A stretch of DNA of 58,613 bases from Marinagarivorans sp. (GTDB lineage Bacteria; Pseudomonadota; Gammaproteobacteria; Pseudomonadales; Cellvibrionaceae), in assembly GCA_028281865.1 (NCBI GenBank), contig JANQJB010000014.1, forward strand, positions 1 to 58,613, read 5' to 3'. How positions within the stretch are numbered: position 1 is the stretch's first letter; every line of letters starts with the position of its first letter. Under the pieces are notes generated by a model. That model searched no databases and had not been told where the DNA came from. It saw nothing but the letters and a program-made list of their open reading frames with translations. Made by a program: the position numbers and the translations under genes. Below are positions 55,701 to 58,613 of the stretch, in pieces.

Positions 55701-56223
55701 ATATCTCCTCAGGGCTATAGAATGGCAGCAGTTTATTTTTCTCCCTGCGCTTAGCAAGCAGACTGCGCGAGTATACATAATCTATATGATTCACTCTTAA
55801 CTCATCAATGCCTGCGAGAACAACTTCTACATTACGATTAATATCATTTCTATCAAAGCCACTCTGCATGATAATTTTAATATCAATTTCACATAAACCT
55901 TTATATGGATTGTGGGCGGTGACGTCTAGATAATCTATTTCTGCTCCCAAGAGCTTGTTTTCGCAGCTACCTGATAAATTAAAAGTACAATAAATAACGC
56001 CTTTAACCCGGAGAATTTTATCTCGAACAGATGCCAAGTTATTTAGTAGATTAACGATGGGATGATTAATTTTATACTCAAGATCATTCAACAAAAAACA
56101 AATATTCTCAAGTATAACTATGCCAGAGTCAGAGACATTGAAATTATTCCAATCAGATCCCGTTGCGTGTGCAAATTCCAAATAATTTATTGTATTAGCG
56201 TAATAATCGTTGAGGGATTGCAT
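52738..56223 (-). CDS. eCIS baseplate protein (Afp12-like) with an inserted LamG-type domain
   Basis: A 1161-residue protein. The N-terminus (GSDWNNFNVSDSGIVILENICFLLNDLEY) follows the pattern W..fN..DpGitiLE.lcyaltDLeYr, typical of large baseplate proteins in eCIS clusters. Residues about 440-730 are helical. Residues about 745-925 form a concanavalin/LamG-like sandwich: HGELTIEAMVYVP, WMHFDYGDG, RWAQVAVVVDHGKTGSISIFIDGKHV, FVGRVADLRIWSKAKTEEEI, ALEAYYPLG. The remaining C-terminal part continues the baseplate protein. The domain gives the baseplate a possible glycan-binding face. The upstream gene ends 10 bases before. Confidence 0.8.
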   Translation of the reverse strand: MQSLNDYYANTINYLEFAHATGSDWNNFNVSDSGIVILENICFLLNDLEYKINHPIVNLLNNLASVRDKILRVKGVIYCTFNLSGSCENKLLGAEIDYLDVTAHNPYKGLCEIDIKIIMQSGFDRNDINRNVEVVLAGIDELRVNHIDYVYSRSLLAKRREKNKLLPFYSPEEIYCTYPETTRDFRKVLIDVKGVHNAWLYPTQFDGVFDVDISISDEPKNKTTLKSIIENRLESLRPLGAMFRHINFLQELAVEIHVIVDIGQERTHCNEEFALQLVKHCSEIIAGKIEFRSLKEIEETKWNECLNSPELDYGFLTEQELDENAIKDTINGFDIKSKLDDLVEGCLVKRIFISSDTLSGEKHDKTSFSIAFDKRKFSPRLERYKIDFCDEQELIESFYGENNNLKQPTRKSHSSTAITLSEYSGLNEVSSKEVNSIGRYEGLFELLPEVFNARAHNQHMDLAESDRINAAQLRSYLSVFDLVFKSYHKSLESLPDLFNLYSNIHYQSDIPTVYDLIKISHIQIKNISKFGVLNDLPEQERRIVMQFLLGSIELDIENSNIAIPPEIDLISDIDLIDTKIQIRNNVKNWLLDKHKDIDMFLRFLGYRTSEMAVRATYNIGKLLRLFQIKKNFLALCYSSRGFHNLLYKIEESKTFHGEVAVVNYAIDHLVKRLQLHFECIYLRNDISYQDGQNFFYLIDHIALHKQQYKNNLPSSNLALTDESGITCILPSDPGEIYLTGLIFEEKGLAYAESFQWPPADIEKHGELTIEAMVYVPSNIPGVQSLLSIGGKAGNNRLQIHLADIDGWMHFDYGDGSNRVSCDFKPFMNRWAQVAVVVDHGKTGSISIFIDGKHVKTDRRIGHPALILQGLSLGEWLAGPKTRYGFVGRVADLRIWSKAKTEEEITSDRCKAFDANAEALEAYYPLGKGNCEDFSGNGHKLKLSSEPYFADTPPERLDTDDDKEDEFESIYDQVHKKLVNELPAHLHVNIFQVSDRLFQWFGDYFSSPFNLLPSKKDKVRHFIKYLETHCKDKDIITFDRVGDLMVYSSIAQWVESFQQYTDLKVELIEEPDYSKANKSAKVKIHFQNSLLEWSLRHQSLLTDTVSRGTNSTELLRLWSIFVIENDKRGEIPLEVERDLGNDDGTEDKLVSISYMLKIQSRF

Positions 56224-56233
56224 AGGATCCTCT

Positions 56234-58613
56234 TTAGCTACTCACTATCTTGTTGCCGTCAATATCAATCCAGCGAATTTCCGTCGACGGGTCGTATACA
56301 CCAATGCTTTGCATAGTAATTTCGTGATCCGACGGTTTATGTTTAGTTCGCAAATTGATCTTTGTTACTGCTCTAACAAAAGAAAGATTTTCAATTTCAG
56401 AACGAATCACTGTTAGCGGTAAGTTTTGCCTAAAGCCAATATTCGACAAATAGAAGGGGCTGTACGGGTTCAATAAATGGCTTAGAGTTTCGTGAACGCG
56501 TTCGGCGTAATACTCGTAGTTTTCGCGAAAACCAAGTTCTAACACTAATTCAATATCCAGCGCGCTGAGCTTAACATAGGGTGTTTTTATTGAAAGTTTT
56601 GCCGTCAGTGGTTTGAGATGATTTAGCGAGGAGCTTATTTCCTCTAACAATACACCGTTCAGTGGTAACCTCTGGCCGTCTAACAAAGACATATCGAGCG
56701 GATATTCCGGTCGAGGTAATACTAAAATGGTGGTGTTTTTTCCCACAAGATTAAAAGGAAGGCACTTTGCGAGCATTATTTCTCCGAAGTTTTCGACAAT
56801 AAAATGCTCATAGCTCTCAAATCTATTGAGTCTCTGTTTGTGCTGTATGAGGTTAGAAACTTTATGCAAAACTTGGTTTTCGCTTTCACAGCTAATACCA
56901 CCTGCAGCGGGAAAAGGAAGCTGTATATTTTTAATTTCGTTCACAAAGCTGTAAGAAGGTTGTTGTTCGTCCAAATCTAGCTTTGTACCGCTTTGCATTG
57001 CTTGATTCCATGTAAGATAACGATGTTTATCGACGTTCATTGTCAAAGCCACGGCATTGACAAGAACTGACTCCAATTCAAACGCAAGTCTATTCTTGGA
57101 TCCGGTATATTGAATGACAAACAATCCACCAATGCGTTTAATATCTCCGGGAATCCAGAACGTTACGATACCGGAATAATCTAATTCACAAGTATCATCC
57201 CTAAGTACTTTAACCGGTACCCAGCCTTTATGTGTGTATATTTGCCAAGGTGGATTATCGCTTTTATCGTAATCAAAATGTCTACGCATTAGTTTGAACA
57301 GAATGCTGAGGCAGTTTCCTTCGGGTAAACTCTCGAAACATAAACTCAGTGCCACCTCATGATCAAGCTCGGGTAAAAATGTATTCACAGAAGTACGTAT
57401 ATTCTTTGTCAATACCTCCGGAACAGCATAGTGCATGTTTAGTTTTTGGTTGGAACATTGTGTTTCGATAAAAACAGTAATTTTTTCAATTTCTGGGATA
57501 AATGGTGGGTTTACTTGTTCTATTCCAAAGTTTTTTTCACTAGCAGAGAAAAGTGGATTTGAAGAGCTTTTGGTTAAGCCGTATTGTAATACTTGATTGT
57601 AATACTGCTCCTGAAAATCTGAGTCGTCATCTAAAGTAAACTTAAAGATAATATCACCAGTTCCATTTCCTTCAATAGCACTGTCAGCGAGCAGTTTATC
57701 AATATTGTAATTTACTTCTATAGTCAGTGTGTCTCTGCAATAGGAGAATAGCTTTGTATGGCCTCGATCGAGCTCGATTTTATCGCCGCTTTTACCCTCC
57801 TTTGTACAAGTCCAGTTCATGCCAAACAGTGATTCATCAATTTCAAAGTCATCGCCCTTACCGCTTACTTGTTGGTGATATAAGCTGTAGGCCTGATAGT
57901 ATTTTTTTAGTCCTCCATCTGGAATGTTTAACCAATCTATCTTGAGCCTGATTTTATTTGTTCCAATGAGAGGTTGGTTCAATATTCGTAATGAAAAACT
58001 ACTGTTCTTTTTGATAGGAGAGGAAAAAGGTTGGAATGCTGTCAATACATCGCAAACTGTTTCTAATGTAATGACTTCCGCATCAAACACTTCGGCCTGA
58101 AAGACGTTTACTTTGATATTTCCGAGATTTAGATGATTTATCGTTTCTAAAAGCGCATGTCTGTCACCATCCGAAAGGTTTGCGATTTTTTCCTTATTTG
58201 TAGATAGTTTTAAATTAGAAAAACTCTCTACTATTTCCGATGCGCAGAATAACTGTATATAATAAAGATTCTTCGAGGTATTGGTGTAAGTCGCAGATTC
58301 TCTAATATTTAATTCGCCAATGCCTTGATATCCTATCCCAGCATTTTCCTTGTGTTTTGTCTCATACGAAACGACTTCGAACGAGAAATACACACCTTCT
58401 TTTTCTTCATTCGCTGTATTCTTATTGGGGACTGATAGGGACTCGACACCCGAATTAATATCGATTTTAATAAAGTTTTCTAATTCTTTAAATTGTCTTG
58501 CGCTGATTTTATTACTGTCTATACACAGCTCAATTATTTTATCATTTTTTATAGGAATTAAATTTTTAAGGTCGATATTTATACATTCTTTTGAGTCTGC
58601 AATCGTAATCGAC
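56234..58613 (-). CDS. eCIS baseplate J/gp47-like protein (5' end outside the window)
   Basis: The minus-strand frame stays open to the window edge (reading ...SITIADSKECINIDLKN ... before an internal GTG at 58393), so at least 790 residues are present and the true start lies to the right. The central part has repeated carbohydrate-binding-like sandwiches; IRLKIDWLNIPDGGLKKYY is one. The C-terminal 150 residues have the baseplate J order: PLTAKLSIKTPYVKLSALDIELVLE, HETLSHLLNPYSPFYLSNIGF, SEIENLSFVRAVTKINL. In contractile tails this protein forms the baseplate wedge together with the next gene's product. Confidence 0.75.
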   Translation of the reverse strand, partial: SITIADSKECINIDLKNLIPIKNDKIIELCIDSNKISARQFKELENFIKIDINSGVESLSVPNKNTANEEKEGVYFSFEVVSYETKHKENAGIGYQGIGELNIRESATYTNTSKNLYYIQLFCASEIVESFSNLKLSTNKEKIANLSDGDRHALLETINHLNLGNIKVNVFQAEVFDAEVITLETVCDVLTAFQPFSSPIKKNSSFSLRILNQPLIGTNKIRLKIDWLNIPDGGLKKYYQAYSLYHQQVSGKGDDFEIDESLFGMNWTCTKEGKSGDKIELDRGHTKLFSYCRDTLTIEVNYNIDKLLADSAIEGNGTGDIIFKFTLDDDSDFQEQYYNQVLQYGLTKSSSNPLFSASEKNFGIEQVNPPFIPEIEKITVFIETQCSNQKLNMHYAVPEVLTKNIRTSVNTFLPELDHEVALSLCFESLPEGNCLSILFKLMRRHFDYDKSDNPPWQIYTHKGWVPVKVLRDDTCELDYSGIVTFWIPGDIKRIGGLFVIQYTGSKNRLAFELESVLVNAVALTMNVDKHRYLTWNQAMQSGTKLDLDEQQPSYSFVNEIKNIQLPFPAAGGISCESENQVLHKVSNLIQHKQRLNRFESYEHFIVENFGEIMLAKCLPFNLVGKNTTILVLPRPEYPLDMSLLDGQRLPLNGVLLEEISSSLNHLKPLTAKLSIKTPYVKLSALDIELVLELGFRENYEYYAERVHETLSHLLNPYSPFYLSNIGFRQNLPLTVIRSEIENLSFVRAVTKINLRTKHKPSDHEITMQSIGVYDPSTEIRWIDIDGNKIVSS

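Noticed and set aside
1-58613. tRNA, rRNA or tmRNA genes and intact insertion sequences
   Set aside because: No stretch with the expected conserved bases or an intact transposase was seen on either strand.

Overview
The window is low-GC DNA that looks like a marine gammaproteobacterium, plausibly from the Cellvibrionales group. The pointers are an STN-type TonB receptor with FecI/FecR-like regulators, a 'hybrid two-component' one-protein regulator, a nickel superoxide dismutase, the agmatine-to-putrescine plus carboxy(nor)spermidine polyamine route, and a very large thrombospondin-type-3 repeat protein. This assignment is inference from gene content. I see no rRNA, tRNA, CRISPR array or intact insertion sequence.

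Left part (1-14.9 kb). A truncated reading frame, a protein with a possible nuclease-toxin region and a decayed transposase-like remnant come first, followed by a class I methyltransferase. Then come two paralogous operons, each a haem-binding lipoprotein of the DUF1592/DUF1588/DUF1585 type followed by a Tat-exported DUF1552 protein. Between them lies a 1325-residue hybrid sensor kinase/response regulator/AraC protein. The two operon leaders share an identical 24-base block and further conserved blocks, which suggests one regulon run by the hybrid regulator. A fragment of a third DUF1552-like gene lies just downstream.

Centre (15-33.3 kb). A TonB-dependent receptor faces a FecR-like anti-sigma factor and an ECF sigma factor with a duplicated region 2. 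Next, all on the minus strand, are a polyamine operon (agmatine deiminase, N-carbamoylputrescine amidase, carboxynorspermidine-type dehydrogenase and decarboxylase) and a Ni-SOD operon (small His-rich membrane peptide, sodN, sodX). A repeat-rich stretch follows, with 143-145 bp palindrome-ended elements bordered by short tandem arrays, then a possible structured RNA and a Fur-like box. A copper-related mbnP/mbnH pair with an outer-membrane barrel gene comes next, with a 171-bp inverted-repeat element between mbnP and mbnH. A YqaB-like HAD phosphatase follows.

Right part (34-58.6 kb). A 1944-residue secreted protein with 25 perfect-period 22-residue calcium-binding repeats is followed by small unknown genes. 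From 42.4 kb to the right edge, on the minus strand, is the distal part of an extracellular contractile injection system (eCIS) operon. It holds two baseplate proteins (one with a LamG-like insertion), a 1498-residue CIS tape-measure protein, a tandem lysozyme protein whose first copy is degenerate, a DUF4255 cap protein, several small proteins including a lipoprotein, and a C1q-ended fibre-like protein. Sheath, tube, spike and ATPase genes are not in the window and should lie beyond the right edge.
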